A DNA stretch of 64,000 bases from Capnocytophaga stomatis (GTDB lineage Bacteria; Bacteroidota; Bacteroidia; Flavobacteriales; Flavobacteriaceae). The notes under the pieces were generated by a model, which was not told where the DNA came from, did not search any database, and saw nothing but the letters and a program-made list of their open reading frames with translations. This document shows positions 45,162-53,740 of this stretch, piece by piece; within the stretch, counting starts at the first letter, position 1, and every line of letters begins with the position of its first letter. The position numbers and the translations under genes are program-made. The stretch is taken from positions 558,001 to 622,000 of the forward strand of contig NZ_CP022387.1 in NCBI RefSeq assembly GCF_002302635.1, in the 5' to 3' direction.

Positions 45162-47717
45162 TTATGAGCTTCTCTTTTCCAATTCAATAGCTCGCTCTTC
45201 ACTGATGCCTAACAAATTCGCTAAACGATTTAGTATTCTTCGCTCTCGTTCTGTTACGACAACATCTATAGTGAATGTTTTAAATTTTTCTAAATATTCT
45301 TTTTCCTCTTTGGATAAATCTCCTCGATTTATAACAATATTCTCTAATTGTTTAGCTCTTTCTACACTAATGTTTAAAGTTTTTCTCATTTCCTCAAGCA
45401 TCTGTTGTTCTTGGACATCAATTACACCATCATCCTCAAGCATAAATTTTATTTCCTCAATATATTTGAGCTCAGTTTCTGTAAATGTATGTATCTGTGC
45501 TATAGCTTTTTCCTCTAATTCTTTAGCTCTTTCAGAACTAATTTTCAACATCTTGTACATCTCATCTAATCCTATACGCTCCTTATCATCAATAAGTCCG
45601 TCATCTTCAAGCATAAATTTAACTTCTTCAAGATATTGTTGCTCCTCATCACTTAATGAATTTTGAGAAATTTCTTTTATTTGCTTTTTCTCTTCCACAG
45701 GTACTACAACAACCTCATCAAAAGCTTCCATCGGTTTAAAAACCACATTAATTTTCCATTCTACTTCACTATTTGTTTCTATTTTTTGCTCATTTTCTTT
45801 TCTTCTTCCTCCTTTTATAGAAGTAAATAATAGATTTAGCTCGGCATTTATATCTGATATTTCAGAATTTGTAAGTACCTGACTTTGTGTTGAAGACATA
45901 AATTCACTATGCTCTAAAATGTTACCTGACATTCTTTGTTCAATAAGGCGTTGCCAACCTATTTCATTTGCCAACCACACTAAATTTTCAGGTACAAAGG
46001 GCTTTTTAGTTGGATTAAATGACTGGTTTCTTCCTATTTTTAATGTACTTTTTGATAAGTCACCTGCTCTCTTGTCATTCTCTGAATTAAACTTTACGGA
46101 ATTTACCCTAAGACTTGCTTCTCCTTCCCACTTAGTATTACTGTGTGTCTGAGTATCTTTACTTTCTCCCCTACTATTTTCAATTGTAATGGAAGTTGCC
46201 CCCAAACATTGTAACAAATAACAATACTCATTGATTCTGTCATTAAGCAATTCATAATCATAATTTTCTATGGGTAAATAACTATCCGTTTTATACGGAT
46301 GACATACGTAAGTATGGTCAATTTTAGGGTGGGTAATTGGGAAATGTATCTTAGGTAAATTCCCCATATTTAAAAGGGTTAAATGATTTGATTTAAAAAG
46401 AGATTCTGTTTTAGAGACTGTGATTATCTTACGGTCTTGATAATCTACTTTATTAAAATCATTTATAAAATTATTGTAACTCTTTTCTTTTTCTGTTTCA
46501 CAAAAGGTCAAGGCTTCTCTGTTTTGTGTACTATCATCCTTATACATATTTGCAAGTTTATCATAAGAGTAAGCTGACGCATAACTATCCCCTTTCACTT
46601 TATAAACCTCTGCTTCTGTGATTAAATACCAAGACAAAAAACGCTTATACTCATCTGATTCTTTGTCCTTTATCCTTTCTAATTCTAACTTAAAAAGATC
46701 AAATAACTTAAATGCTTCATACTGATAATTAAGCTCTAATAATCCACAAATTTTATAGTAGTAGAATACTTCCGTAAATATACTTTCCTTAACCTCCTCT
46801 ACTCTGTCTATTAATTTTTGATACTCTTTATTTTCTACAAGAGTCTTTAATTCATTCGACAGCTCATTATACCACTCTTCATTTTTCTCATATAACTTGC
46901 CATACCCTTGCAATACTTCATCTAGGAAAGGCTTTACTGTTTCTGTAATTCCGACACCTGTATATGTAAAATAAACATTAGGAATATTGATATAAGTACT
47001 ATCTTCAACAGAATGGAAAACCAAACAATTAACTATGTTTACAACCGCAAAAGCTGGGTCATTGGGAACAAAATAAGCATTGGGATTATTATTTTCTATA
47101 TCTAAATTGATGTTAGAGGTATAACCAATTTCCTCAATTTCACTCCAAGAAATAAATAAATGCCCATCCTCTTCTTTACCCCAAGCATCCGTTTGTATAA
47201 TTCCCGCAAAGCTAACTCCCGATTCTAACACACAACAAGAAAAATGGTAAGTTCGTGTCGCTGTAAAGAAATCACCCTCTTTTACAATTGTTTGATAAAA
47301 AATAGCGTATATGGGCATATTCTTATCAATACCGTGCCAACCTCTAAATCTTGATTCTCTATCTTTTGATAAAACATTGCTCCCGCTTTCCTTCAAGGTG
47401 CCATCTAAATTTGTATAAATTTTCTTAGTTGTAATACCTGATTGTAACAAGTTGTCTAACTTGAATTTTTTAATTGCTTGTCTTATAACATTTTCCATAC
47501 CAATAATTTTATTATTTATCTGCTTTTTTTCTAAATTTTCTTGTGATTGTATTCTTGCATAAAGTATTTGAGCTGCTTTTTCCTCATCTTCATTTGTTTC
47601 ATTTAACAGAGCGTTACACTCACTTTCAGTTATACTTATAGGATAACCTGCTATTTTTTTAAAATAGTCCTGTATTAACAAAATTTGAAGTTCCAATAAT
47701 TCTTTATCTTTTTCCAT
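45162..47717 (-). CDS. Large protein of unknown function with C-terminal TerB-like repeats
   Basis: I do not recognise this 851-residue protein. There is no signal peptide or membrane span. The N-terminal 80 residues are helical; about residues 165-215 (SGVSFAGIIQTDAWG, HLFISWSEIEEIGY) look like a PH-like beta domain; about 275-430 are helical and TPR-like. Residues 688-743, 744-799 and 800-851 are three repeats of 52-56 residues, each with a pattern like FMLEDDGVID followed by ISVERAKQLE; the acidic DDG turn and helices recall TerB-like domains. The tiny membrane protein at 47743 lies 25 nt upstream on the same strand and is probably co-transcribed. Confidence 0.8.
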   Translation of the reverse strand: MEKDKELLELQILLIQDYFKKIAGYPISITESECNALLNETNEDEEKAAQILYARIQSQENLEKKQINNKIIGMENVIRQAIKKFKLDNLLQSGITTKKIYTNLDGTLKESGSNVLSKDRESRFRGWHGIDKNMPIYAIFYQTIVKEGDFFTATRTYHFSCCVLESGVSFAGIIQTDAWGKEEDGHLFISWSEIEEIGYTSNINLDIENNNPNAYFVPNDPAFAVVNIVNCLVFHSVEDSTYINIPNVYFTYTGVGITETVKPFLDEVLQGYGKLYEKNEEWYNELSNELKTLVENKEYQKLIDRVEEVKESIFTEVFYYYKICGLLELNYQYEAFKLFDLFKLELERIKDKESDEYKRFLSWYLITEAEVYKVKGDSYASAYSYDKLANMYKDDSTQNREALTFCETEKEKSYNNFINDFNKVDYQDRKIITVSKTESLFKSNHLTLLNMGNLPKIHFPITHPKIDHTYVCHPYKTDSYLPIENYDYELLNDRINEYCYLLQCLGATSITIENSRGESKDTQTHSNTKWEGEASLRVNSVKFNSENDKRAGDLSKSTLKIGRNQSFNPTKKPFVPENLVWLANEIGWQRLIEQRMSGNILEHSEFMSSTQSQVLTNSEISDINAELNLLFTSIKGGRRKENEQKIETNSEVEWKINVVFKPMEAFDEVVVVPVEEKKQIKEISQNSLSDEEQQYLEEVKFMLEDDGLIDDKERIGLDEMYKMLKISSERAKELEEKAIAQIHTFTETELKYIEEIKFMLEDDGVIDVQEQQMLEEMRKTLNISVERAKQLENIVINRGDLSKEEKEYLEKFKTFTIDVVVTERERRILNRLANLLGISEERAIELEKRSS

Positions 47718-47742
47718 AAAACACTAATTTTTAAATGAAAAA

Positions 47743-47961
47743 TTAAGATACAATTTTGTAAATCAGGTATATTATTCCCAAACCAATTAAAACCAAAACG
47801 CAGCCACATCCTTTCAGAGTGTCATCAAAACAACCTTTAGCACCATCTATTGTGTTGTCTATTGCAGTATCTATCTCTTTAGCTGTTTTCTCACTTTGCT
47901 TCCTTGATTCTATATCAGATGAGGTTACTTGTATTTTCCCTGCTTTTTTACTAAAAGACAT
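47743..47961 (-). CDS. Small membrane protein of unknown function
   Basis: 72 residues: a polar N-terminal half (SRKQSEKTAKEIDTAIDNTI) and one C-terminal hydrophobic segment with three Cys (GCFDDTLKGCGC then VLVLIGLGIIYLIYKI). The shape is of a tail-anchored inner-membrane protein. It stands directly ahead of the 851-residue gene, so the two may form a pair. No family is recognised. Confidence 0.65.
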   Translation of the reverse strand: MSFSKKAGKIQVTSSDIESRKQSEKTAKEIDTAIDNTIDGAKGCFDDTLKGCGCVLVLIGLGIIYLIYKIVS

Positions 47962-48010
47962 ATTTTTTATATTTTTAAAATTAACATTCTATTTACTTTT
48001 TTCCATTACA

Positions 48011-48044
48011 AGACAACCTTATCTATCCCCAGATAAGGTTGTCT
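48011..48044. terminator. Strong hairpin between two small genes
   Basis: A perfect 14-bp stem (AGACAACCTTATCT with AGATAAGGTTGTCT) and a 6-nt loop. On the minus strand it lies just after the 73-codon gene and 50 nt before the 72-codon gene, but no T-run follows it, so it may be a processing or regulatory hairpin rather than a simple terminator. Confidence 0.55.
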
Positions 48045-48050
48045 ATGATT

Positions 48051-48272
48051 TTACCCAATTTGGTCTGCTCGCAGTGCGGTTCTAAGATTTCCCCAAATTG
48101 ATGATACATTTATTCCATAAATTCGGGAAAAAGCTGCAATAACATCAGCTCCTCCATTGGCAAAAACAGGATTGGTTGCTAAACGCGTAGGAACATCAAC
48201 AGACATTCCTGACTCTACACGAATTCCGTTTGAAAAAACGGTTCTCGTAACTGTTACTCTATATAACGGCAT
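48051..48272 (-). CDS. Small conserved protein, DUF6140-like
   Basis: 73 residues: YRVTVTRTVFSNGIRVESGM, then NPVFANGGADVIAAFSRIYG. It is of a small-protein type frequent in Bacteroidetes that I recall as DUF6140; I am not certain of the number and no function is known. A short palindrome AAAGGGATATTCCCTTT lies at 48288-48304, 16 nt upstream of its start, and could be an operator. Confidence 0.7.
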   Translation of the reverse strand: MPLYRVTVTRTVFSNGIRVESGMSVDVPTRLATNPVFANGGADVIAAFSRIYGINVSSIWGNLRTALRADQIG

Positions 48273-48572
48273 AATTAATTGGTTTATAAAGGGATATTCC
48301 CTTTGGTTAATAATTCTTTATTTAATACATTGCAAAATTAAATTGGTGTTATGCCAAATCACAGCACATCTTTTAATTTTTTTCTTTTTAATCGTTATAT
48401 TAATTGTATATAAGGATAATTCAGCCAAAGCAAAGGGTAGCTTATCCAAAATTTTAGCAAACCCAGCCCCTTTTTTGGGTATTTTTACCAAAATTTTGGC
48501 ATACATATCCCTTTCAACCGCTACATTTACCATAATAAGGGGTAAACTAACTGTTAAAAAGGATATTATTAC
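48273..48572. other. Intergenic stretch with a palindrome and a doubtful small frame
   Basis: 300 bases. It holds the palindrome at 48288-48304 and a 71-codon minus-strand frame (48318-48533) that begins with ATG but has low-complexity Lys/Ile content and no promoter; I do not call it a gene. The frame on the plus strand here is a shadow. Short motifs such as CCAAAATTTT recur. Confidence 0.5.
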
Positions 48573-49085
48573 CTAACTTTCCGTTGGCGGAGTGGTTGGT
48601 GAGGGTTCTTGAGGTGGTGTTTGCTCCTTACTTCCTCTTTTGAAGTGCTTGCGAAGTTCGGCAAGAATGGTTACTGCACTCGGAATGTTCTGAGCAGCAA
48701 GGAATTTGATATACTTGTAGTACAACAACCCTACTACATAGTTATCCGTATCTGCCAGCGTGCGAGTATCGGTAAGCATCTCCAAAACACGGTTTACTTT
48801 TCGCAAAGGTTCGGTCATCTGTGAGCTAAGCCTGTAATCACGGTCAAACTCTGCCTTATCAATCGTAGCAGGCACTGTGTCAGGGGCTTGCTCCATATTG
48901 GCTTTTACCTTCTCGATAAACATTTTGTTGTAATCGGCAACATTTCCGTATTGGCGTCGCTCATCAGGCGTTAAGTTAACTGCCTTCTTTTCAAGTACTT
49001 CAATGATTGCATTTAGTGCATCATCAATTTTTTTCATCTCCTCAGATGAAAATTCAGTTGAGATTAAATTATTTTTGTTCATTGT
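48573..49085 (-). CDS. Conserved hypothetical protein of Bacteroidetes
   Basis: 170 residues from the ATG at 49085 (MNKNNLISTEFSSEEMKKID). It is helical and acidic (IIEVLEKKAVNLTPDERRQYG; LRKVNRVLEMLTDTRTLADTD) with a Pro/Thr-rich tail (QTPPQEPSPTTPPTES). The type is widespread in Bacteroidetes, with no known function that I can name. The gene has a candidate promoter at 49199-49229 and a terminator-like hairpin in its leader. The frame is open for eight more codons upstream but the ATG is preferred. Confidence 0.75.
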   Translation of the reverse strand, partial: TMNKNNLISTEFSSEEMKKIDDALNAIIEVLEKKAVNLTPDERRQYGNVADYNKMFIEKVKANMEQAPDTVPATIDKAEFDRDYRLSSQMTEPLRKVNRVLEMLTDTRTLADTDNYVVGLLYYKYIKFLAAQNIPSAVTILAELRKHFKRGSKEQTPPQEPSPTTPPTES

Positions 49086-49123
49086 GTAAAAATTTAAAAA
49101 ATTAAACATTCAAAAATTACAAA

Positions 49124-49174
49124 AACAAAAAAATCAGAAGTAGCAGAACCTAAAAATTCTGTTACTTCTGATTT
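49124..49174 (-). terminator. Terminator-like hairpin in the leader of the 170-codon gene
   Basis: On the minus strand an 18-bp stem with one G-T pair (AAATCAGAAGTA through to TACTTCTGATTT) is followed by a T-run at 49130-49124. It lies between the candidate promoter and the start codon, so it would end transcription early: an attenuator or the end of a small RNA. Confidence 0.65.
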
Positions 49175-49198
49175 TCAAACAAAACAACATCCGCCCCA

Positions 49199-49229
49199 CA
49201 AAGGAAGTGGATAACGTATTTTTAACCAA
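49199..49229 (-). promoter_or_regulatory. Candidate promoter of the 170-codon gene
   Basis: On the minus strand TTG (49229-49227), a 20-nt spacer and TTCCTTTG (49206-49199), one mismatch from TAnnTTTG. The pentanucleotide repeat begins 8 bases upstream of the TTG. Confidence 0.5.
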
Positions 49230-49236
49230 AAAATAT

Positions 49237-49276
49237 GTGCTGTGCTGTGCTGTGCTGTGCTGTGCTGTGCTGTGCT
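49237..49276. repeat. Pentanucleotide tandem repeat, (GTGCT)8
   Basis: Eight perfect copies of GTGCT with flanks TAT and AAGGCACATA. It sits just upstream of a candidate promoter. A 68-codon minus-strand frame runs through it but does not look like a gene. Confidence 0.9.
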
Positions 49277-49500
49277 AAGGCACATACAAATATACTGATT
49301 TTATGTAAATTACACAAGATTTCGTTTGCTTTTTTTTGCACATTTTCACAAAATTGATACCAAAAATGCATCTTTTGGGGGAGTGCCAAAAAGCAAATAC
49401 CGCAAGGTATGTACTTGTATAATTTCATAGTAGTTGTAGTATTCTTTCAAGTTGCAAAAGTATATTAAATTTTTATAAAAACAAATATTATTTGGATTTC

Positions 49501-50191
49501 CGTCAGTTCGAGTAAATTGTATCGAAGTGACAGCGTAGTAAAATTTGTATCGAGAACTGCTCTCCTCGATACAATTTGCTTCACTTCGTTCACGCAAATC
49601 ACTCGGAGTGACGAGCTATTTTCTGAAAATCATATGGAGAAATATTCAAACAGATGTTTTTTCTAAATCAAGATTATTTTAAACTCACGTCAGTTCGAGT
49701 AAATTGTATCGAAGTGACAGCGTAGTAAAATTTGTATCGAGAACTACTCTCCTCGATACAATTTGCTTCACTTCGTTTACGCAAATCACTCGGAGTGACA
49801 AGCTATTTTCTGAAAATCATATGGAGAAATATTCAAACAGATGTTTTTTCCAAATCAAGATTATTTTAAACTCACGTCAGTTCGAGTAAATTGTATCGAA
49901 GTGACAGCGTAGTAAAATTTGTATCGAGAACTGCTCTCCTCGATACAATTTGCTTCACTTCGTTCACGCAAATCACTCGGAGTGACGAAGTGTTTTCCTG
50001 AAAATCATATGGAGAAATATTTAAACAGATATTTTTTCCAAATCAAGATTATTTTAAACTCACGTCAGTTCGAGTAAATTGTATCGAAGTGACAGCGTAG
50101 TAAAATTTGTATCGAGAACTACTCTCCTTGATACAATTTGCTTCACTTCGTTCACGCAAATCACTCGGAGTGACGAAGTGTTTTCCTGAAG
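49501..50191. repeat. 187-bp tandem repeat, 3.7 copies, each with a 111-bp inverted-repeat core
   Basis: Copies begin at 49501, 49688, 49875 and 50063 (periods 187, 187, 188). Each has a 111-bp core with imperfect inverted ends (GTCAGTTCGAGT and ACTCGGAGTGAC) and an inner dyad (TTTGTATCGAG with CTCGATACAA), then about 76 bp of spacer that is also repeated, except in the last copy, which ends at the tsaD upstream region. The copies differ at a handful of sites. The structure suggests an amplified MITE- or REP-like element. It has no open frame. Confidence 0.93.
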
Positions 50192-50428
50192 TTTTAAATC
50201 TTATAATCAATTTCTAACAAGCTAATTATTTTCCACTCATTGTTTATTGGTAATTGTTTTATATTTTTGTTGCAGAATAAATTTTTCAAAATGATAAAAC
50301 CAAATGTTTATATATTAGCCATTGAATCTTCCTGTGATGATACCTCAGCAGCAGTGCTTGAAAATGACAAAGTGCTTTCAAATGTTGTTGCAAATCAGGA
50401 AGTTCACAAACAATATGGAGGTGTTGTA
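50192..50428 (+). repeat. Direct repeat, right copy of tsaD promoter and 5' end
   Basis: The intact counterpart of 44047-44283. Both copies hold the promoter, leader and first 46 codons of tsaD. They bracket a 5.9-kb segment. Confidence 0.9.
50240..50269 (+). promoter_or_regulatory. Promoter of tsaD
   Basis: TTG at 50240-50242, a 19-nt spacer and TATTTTTG at 50262-50269. The expected transcript start is about 15 nt before the ATG at 50291, which rules out the upstream TTG as a start. Confidence 0.75.
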
Positions 50429-51316
50429 CCTGAATTGGCATCACGAGCTCACCTCCAAAATATCGTTCCTGTGGTGGACAATGCTCTGAAAAAATCAGGA
50501 ATCTCAAAAGAACAAATTTCAGCCATAGCCTTTACCCGAGGTCCTGGACTTATGGGGTCACTTTTGGTGGGAACTTCCTTTGCCAAATCTTTGGCGATGG
50601 GCTTGGGTATTCCACTTATTGAAGTGAATCATATGCAGGCACATATTTTGGCTCATTTTATTGATGAAGGCAACCCAAAACCGCAATTTCCTTTTCTGGC
50701 AATGACCATCAGTGGCGGACACACACAGATTGTAAAGGTAAACAGTTTCTTTTCAATGGAAATTTTGGGCGAAACCCTTGATGATGCTGTGGGCGAGGCT
50801 TTTGACAAAACGGCTAAAATTCTCGGTCTGCCCTACCCTGGCGGTCCGTTAATCGACAAATACGCCAAGGAAGGCAACCCAAAAGCCTTCCCCTTTCCAA
50901 AGCCACAAACCGAAGGGCTAAATTTCAGTTTTTCAGGACTTAAAACTGGTATTTTGTATTTCATTCAGAAGAAAACCCAAGAAAATCCAAATTTTATTAC
51001 TGAAAATCTTGCAGATATTTGTGCTTCCGTGCAACATACCATTGTTGAAATTCTAATGAAAAAACTACAAAAAGCCGTTAAACAAACGGGCATCAAACAA
51101 ATTGCCATCGGTGGAGGCGTTTCTGCAAATTCAGGAATACGCAATGCATTACTCACTCTGGGAGAAAAACACGGATGGACAACCTACATTCCTAAATTTC
51201 AGTATTGTACAGACAATGCGGCAATGATTGGCATCGTAGGATATTACAAATTCTTAGAAAATCAATTTACCGACCAACAAACCACCGCCAAAGCACGGCT
51301 TTCCCTTGAAAATTAA
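50291..51316 (+). CDS. tsaD: tRNA N6-adenosine threonylcarbamoyltransferase TsaD
   Basis: Transfers threonylcarbamoyl to A37 of ANN-decoding tRNAs, with TsaB and TsaE; essential in most bacteria. The ASKHA fold shows [15 protein letters not shown] at the N-terminus, the metal-ligand motif NHMQAHILAHF, ISGGHTQIV, DDAVGEAFDKTAKILG and, near the end, GGGVSANSGIRNAL with YCTDNAAMIG. At 341 residues it is full length. A partial copy of its first 46 codons lies at 44146. The region just upstream is the 187-bp tandem repeat. Confidence 0.97.
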   Translation: MIKPNVYILAIESSCDDTSAAVLENDKVLSNVVANQEVHKQYGGVVPELASRAHLQNIVPVVDNALKKSGISKEQISAIAFTRGPGLMGSLLVGTSFAKSLAMGLGIPLIEVNHMQAHILAHFIDEGNPKPQFPFLAMTISGGHTQIVKVNSFFSMEILGETLDDAVGEAFDKTAKILGLPYPGGPLIDKYAKEGNPKAFPFPKPQTEGLNFSFSGLKTGILYFIQKKTQENPNFITENLADICASVQHTIVEILMKKLQKAVKQTGIKQIAIGGGVSANSGIRNALLTLGEKHGWTTYIPKFQYCTDNAAMIGIVGYYKFLENQFTDQQTTAKARLSLEN

Positions 51317-51325
51317 TTTTCTGCG

Positions 51326-51369
51326 AAAAATAGGGCGATTTCCAATTTCTTGAAAATCGCCCTATTTTT
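51326..51369. terminator. Bidirectional terminator after tsaD
   Basis: AAAAATAGGGCGATTT pairs perfectly with AAATCGCCCTATTTTT around a loop of about 12. Confidence 0.9.
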
Positions 51370-51386
51370 GAATTCGTATTCAGCTT

Positions 51387-53708
51387 TTACAACCGTTCTT
51401 TTTCGTTTTCATCAACGCTCTTACCTTTGTATTTATTTTGGGTAGGATTAAATGTGTACCTCAAACCTATGTTAATACTCTGATTATTTCCATCTAAAAA
51501 ACGTCTGTTGGTGATATAAGGATTTTGCACAACAACAGGAGCATTTGACGTATTGAAAACATCTTGTACTACTACCAAATATGTTTCTAAAGATTTATTA
51601 AAGAAAGTTCGCACAATAGCTATCCCAGAAAACATTGCAGATTTTTCACGATAAGTAACTGCTAAACTTCCTTTTGATTGATAATTTGCATAAATAAGCC
51701 CTAACCAATTGTCTGACAACATAAATTGATTCATCATTTCCACTGCAAAAATAGGTTCGTTAGTATAAAAAACATCTTTTCCGAATTGTTTTCCGAAGGT
51801 AACATCTAACTTAGGCATCCATTTTCCGATTTTATGTTGTACCGAAAGCATCAGTTTGAGGGCTTGAAAATCAGCATAGTTACGGATTGTTCGCTCAACA
51901 ACATTCGGATTGGAAGCAAACAGCCTATAATCCTCATAATAAGCATCTTTTATAAATGAATAAATCAGTGAAGCCGAAATGCTTTTATAAGTCGCCAACA
52001 AACTGAACTCATCGTCAAGGCGGGGACGCAAATCAGGATTTCCACGATTGTACATAAATGGCGATTCGTAAGCAGCATAATCACTTAGTTCATAAAAGGC
52101 AGGTCGGCGGATTTTCTTGGTGTAACTGATTGCCATTTGCGTTTTATCCCAAGGAAAAGAAAGCGACACATTAGGTAGCCAATGCCCGTAAGTTCGGCTC
52201 TTTACATTGTCTTTTACGTGATTCTGGAAGTACTCAAAATCAGCATATTCATAGCGAACTCCTGCTTTTACATTTGCTTTCCCGATAGGACGCGAAAAAC
52301 TAACAAACCCTGACGAACGAAGCTCTTTATTTTCAACAAATGAAGTTGTTAGCACGTTATCGGTATAATTCTCATCGCGTGTAAGTGTGCTAAATTCAGC
52401 TCCGTAGCTCAATATTGCTTTCTTCAGTTTTTGTGTAAAAGTAGTTTTGGTATGCAGCCAATTAGCTTGAGCATCGGAATGCGTATGAACGTTTTTTTGC
52501 GAATTTGCCAACAGATTCTTTTCCAAAATATCCGAAGTATGGTCGGAATAGGCTATGGAATAATCCACATCAGTATGAAGTTTGATTTTGTCGGAAAGTT
52601 GCCCCTCGTAGTACGCATTAATTTCTGTTTTTTTGTCTTGGTTAAAACGGTCATAATGATTAAGCCCTTTACTCAGAAGTGCTCCGTTTTGGAAAGTTTC
52701 GGTTTGCTGGTCGGTAAAAGTATGTCCCGCAAACGGACTGACATACGCCCACACGGTTGCTCCAACAGAATGTTTATCGTTAAACTCGTGATTTACGCCA
52801 AGTTTTCCGTGAATATTCTTTCCGTTGTTCTTTTGTACATCTTCTGTGCGTACTTTCCACTGATTAGAAGGCGTTTGCACGATAAGTTCCTGCCAATTAT
52901 TACTACGCTTTGCTTGATGAAAACTTACATCAACACTTCCGAAAATATCCGTTTTTCCTGTACGGTAATTTAAATTTGTTCCTAAATTTTGCCAAATCCC
53001 TTTTTTAAATTCATTATTTTGATAGACACTTCCACTCAGCCCATCACCCTGCTTTTTCTTCAAAATAATACGAATGATAGCACCAATGTTATTATCGTAT
53101 TCGGCTCCCGGTTGTGTTTCAAGTTCAATGCTTTGAATATCTTGTGGAGAAAGTCGGTCAATTTCACTAGTGTCATAAATCCTTCTCTTATTAATATAGA
53201 AAATAGGATTACTTTTACCAAAAACGTTATAACCGCCACCCGTATAAGAAGTAGATACTCCCGGCAAAAAGTTCAAAAGCATCTCCATTTTAGGTAAATC
53301 TTTCAAGGTGGAGCTCGCAATATCGGTAACCACAGCGGTTCCCTTTTGCTTCATAATAGGGCGAGAAACAGAAACCACCACTTCTCCCAACTCATTTACC
53401 GATTTTTCCAAAGAAATAACACCAAAATCATTTGTTTTTATGGGAATTACCTTTGTTTTGTACTCCAAATGAAGGATTTTCAGCATCAAGTCTTTGTGAT
53501 TTGATGAATTGATAAGTTCAAAAACGCCTTCGTCATTACTGATAGCTCCTTTTACCAATGTGGAATCGGGTAAAGTTATCAAAATGATGTTTGCGTCGGA
53601 AACAACTCGCTTGGTAGTAGCATCAATAAGTTTCCCTTTGAATATATTTTGTCCAAAACTTAACGAACAAAATAATAGTAACACGGTTAAGATGGTTAAA
53701 TTTTTCAT
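51387..53708 (-). CDS. Outer-membrane beta-barrel receptor, TonB-dependent type
   Basis: A 773-residue protein with a signal peptide (ILTVLLLFCSLSFGQ), a carboxypeptidase-regulatory-like domain (about 20-95), a short plug (KDLPKMEMLLNFLPGVSTSY, LSPQDIQSIELETQPGAEYD) and a large barrel of the OMP_b-brl_3 kind (YTKKIRRPAFYELSDYAAY). Such proteins have no SusD partner and their ligand is unknown. It follows the PspC gene on the same strand after 32 nt, so it may be in the PadR-controlled unit. Confidence 0.9.
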   Translation of the reverse strand: MKNLTILTVLLLFCSLSFGQNIFKGKLIDATTKRVVSDANIILITLPDSTLVKGAISNDEGVFELINSSNHKDLMLKILHLEYKTKVIPIKTNDFGVISLEKSVNELGEVVVSVSRPIMKQKGTAVVTDIASSTLKDLPKMEMLLNFLPGVSTSYTGGGYNVFGKSNPIFYINKRRIYDTSEIDRLSPQDIQSIELETQPGAEYDNNIGAIIRIILKKKQGDGLSGSVYQNNEFKKGIWQNLGTNLNYRTGKTDIFGSVDVSFHQAKRSNNWQELIVQTPSNQWKVRTEDVQKNNGKNIHGKLGVNHEFNDKHSVGATVWAYVSPFAGHTFTDQQTETFQNGALLSKGLNHYDRFNQDKKTEINAYYEGQLSDKIKLHTDVDYSIAYSDHTSDILEKNLLANSQKNVHTHSDAQANWLHTKTTFTQKLKKAILSYGAEFSTLTRDENYTDNVLTTSFVENKELRSSGFVSFSRPIGKANVKAGVRYEYADFEYFQNHVKDNVKSRTYGHWLPNVSLSFPWDKTQMAISYTKKIRRPAFYELSDYAAYESPFMYNRGNPDLRPRLDDEFSLLATYKSISASLIYSFIKDAYYEDYRLFASNPNVVERTIRNYADFQALKLMLSVQHKIGKWMPKLDVTFGKQFGKDVFYTNEPIFAVEMMNQFMLSDNWLGLIYANYQSKGSLAVTYREKSAMFSGIAIVRTFFNKSLETYLVVVQDVFNTSNAPVVVQNPYITNRRFLDGNNQSINIGLRYTFNPTQNKYKGKSVDENEKERL

Positions 53709-53740
53709 TTTAAATACTTTTAAAAAAATTAATAAGTTAA

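Noticed and set aside
45100-45666. 188-codon plus-strand frame
   Set aside because: It lies antisense to the C-terminal repeats of the 851-residue gene, and its Ser-rich repeats mirror that gene's codons.
48318-48533. 71-codon minus-strand frame
   Set aside because: It has an ATG but no promoter, Lys/Ile-driven low complexity and no recognisable family; kept only as a note in the intergenic entry.
49222-49428. 68-codon minus-strand frame through the (GTGCT)8 repeat
   Set aside because: The AQHST repeats come only from the pentanucleotide; the rest has no protein-like pattern and any repeat change would shift the frame.
49501-50191. Possible CRISPR array
   Set aside because: The period is 187 bp and the spacers between the 111-bp cores are themselves nearly identical; no cas genes are present.
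26923-50191. Composite transposon or integrative element
   Set aside because: No transposase, integrase, relaxase or tRNA attachment site is visible; only gene blocks, fragments and repeats.
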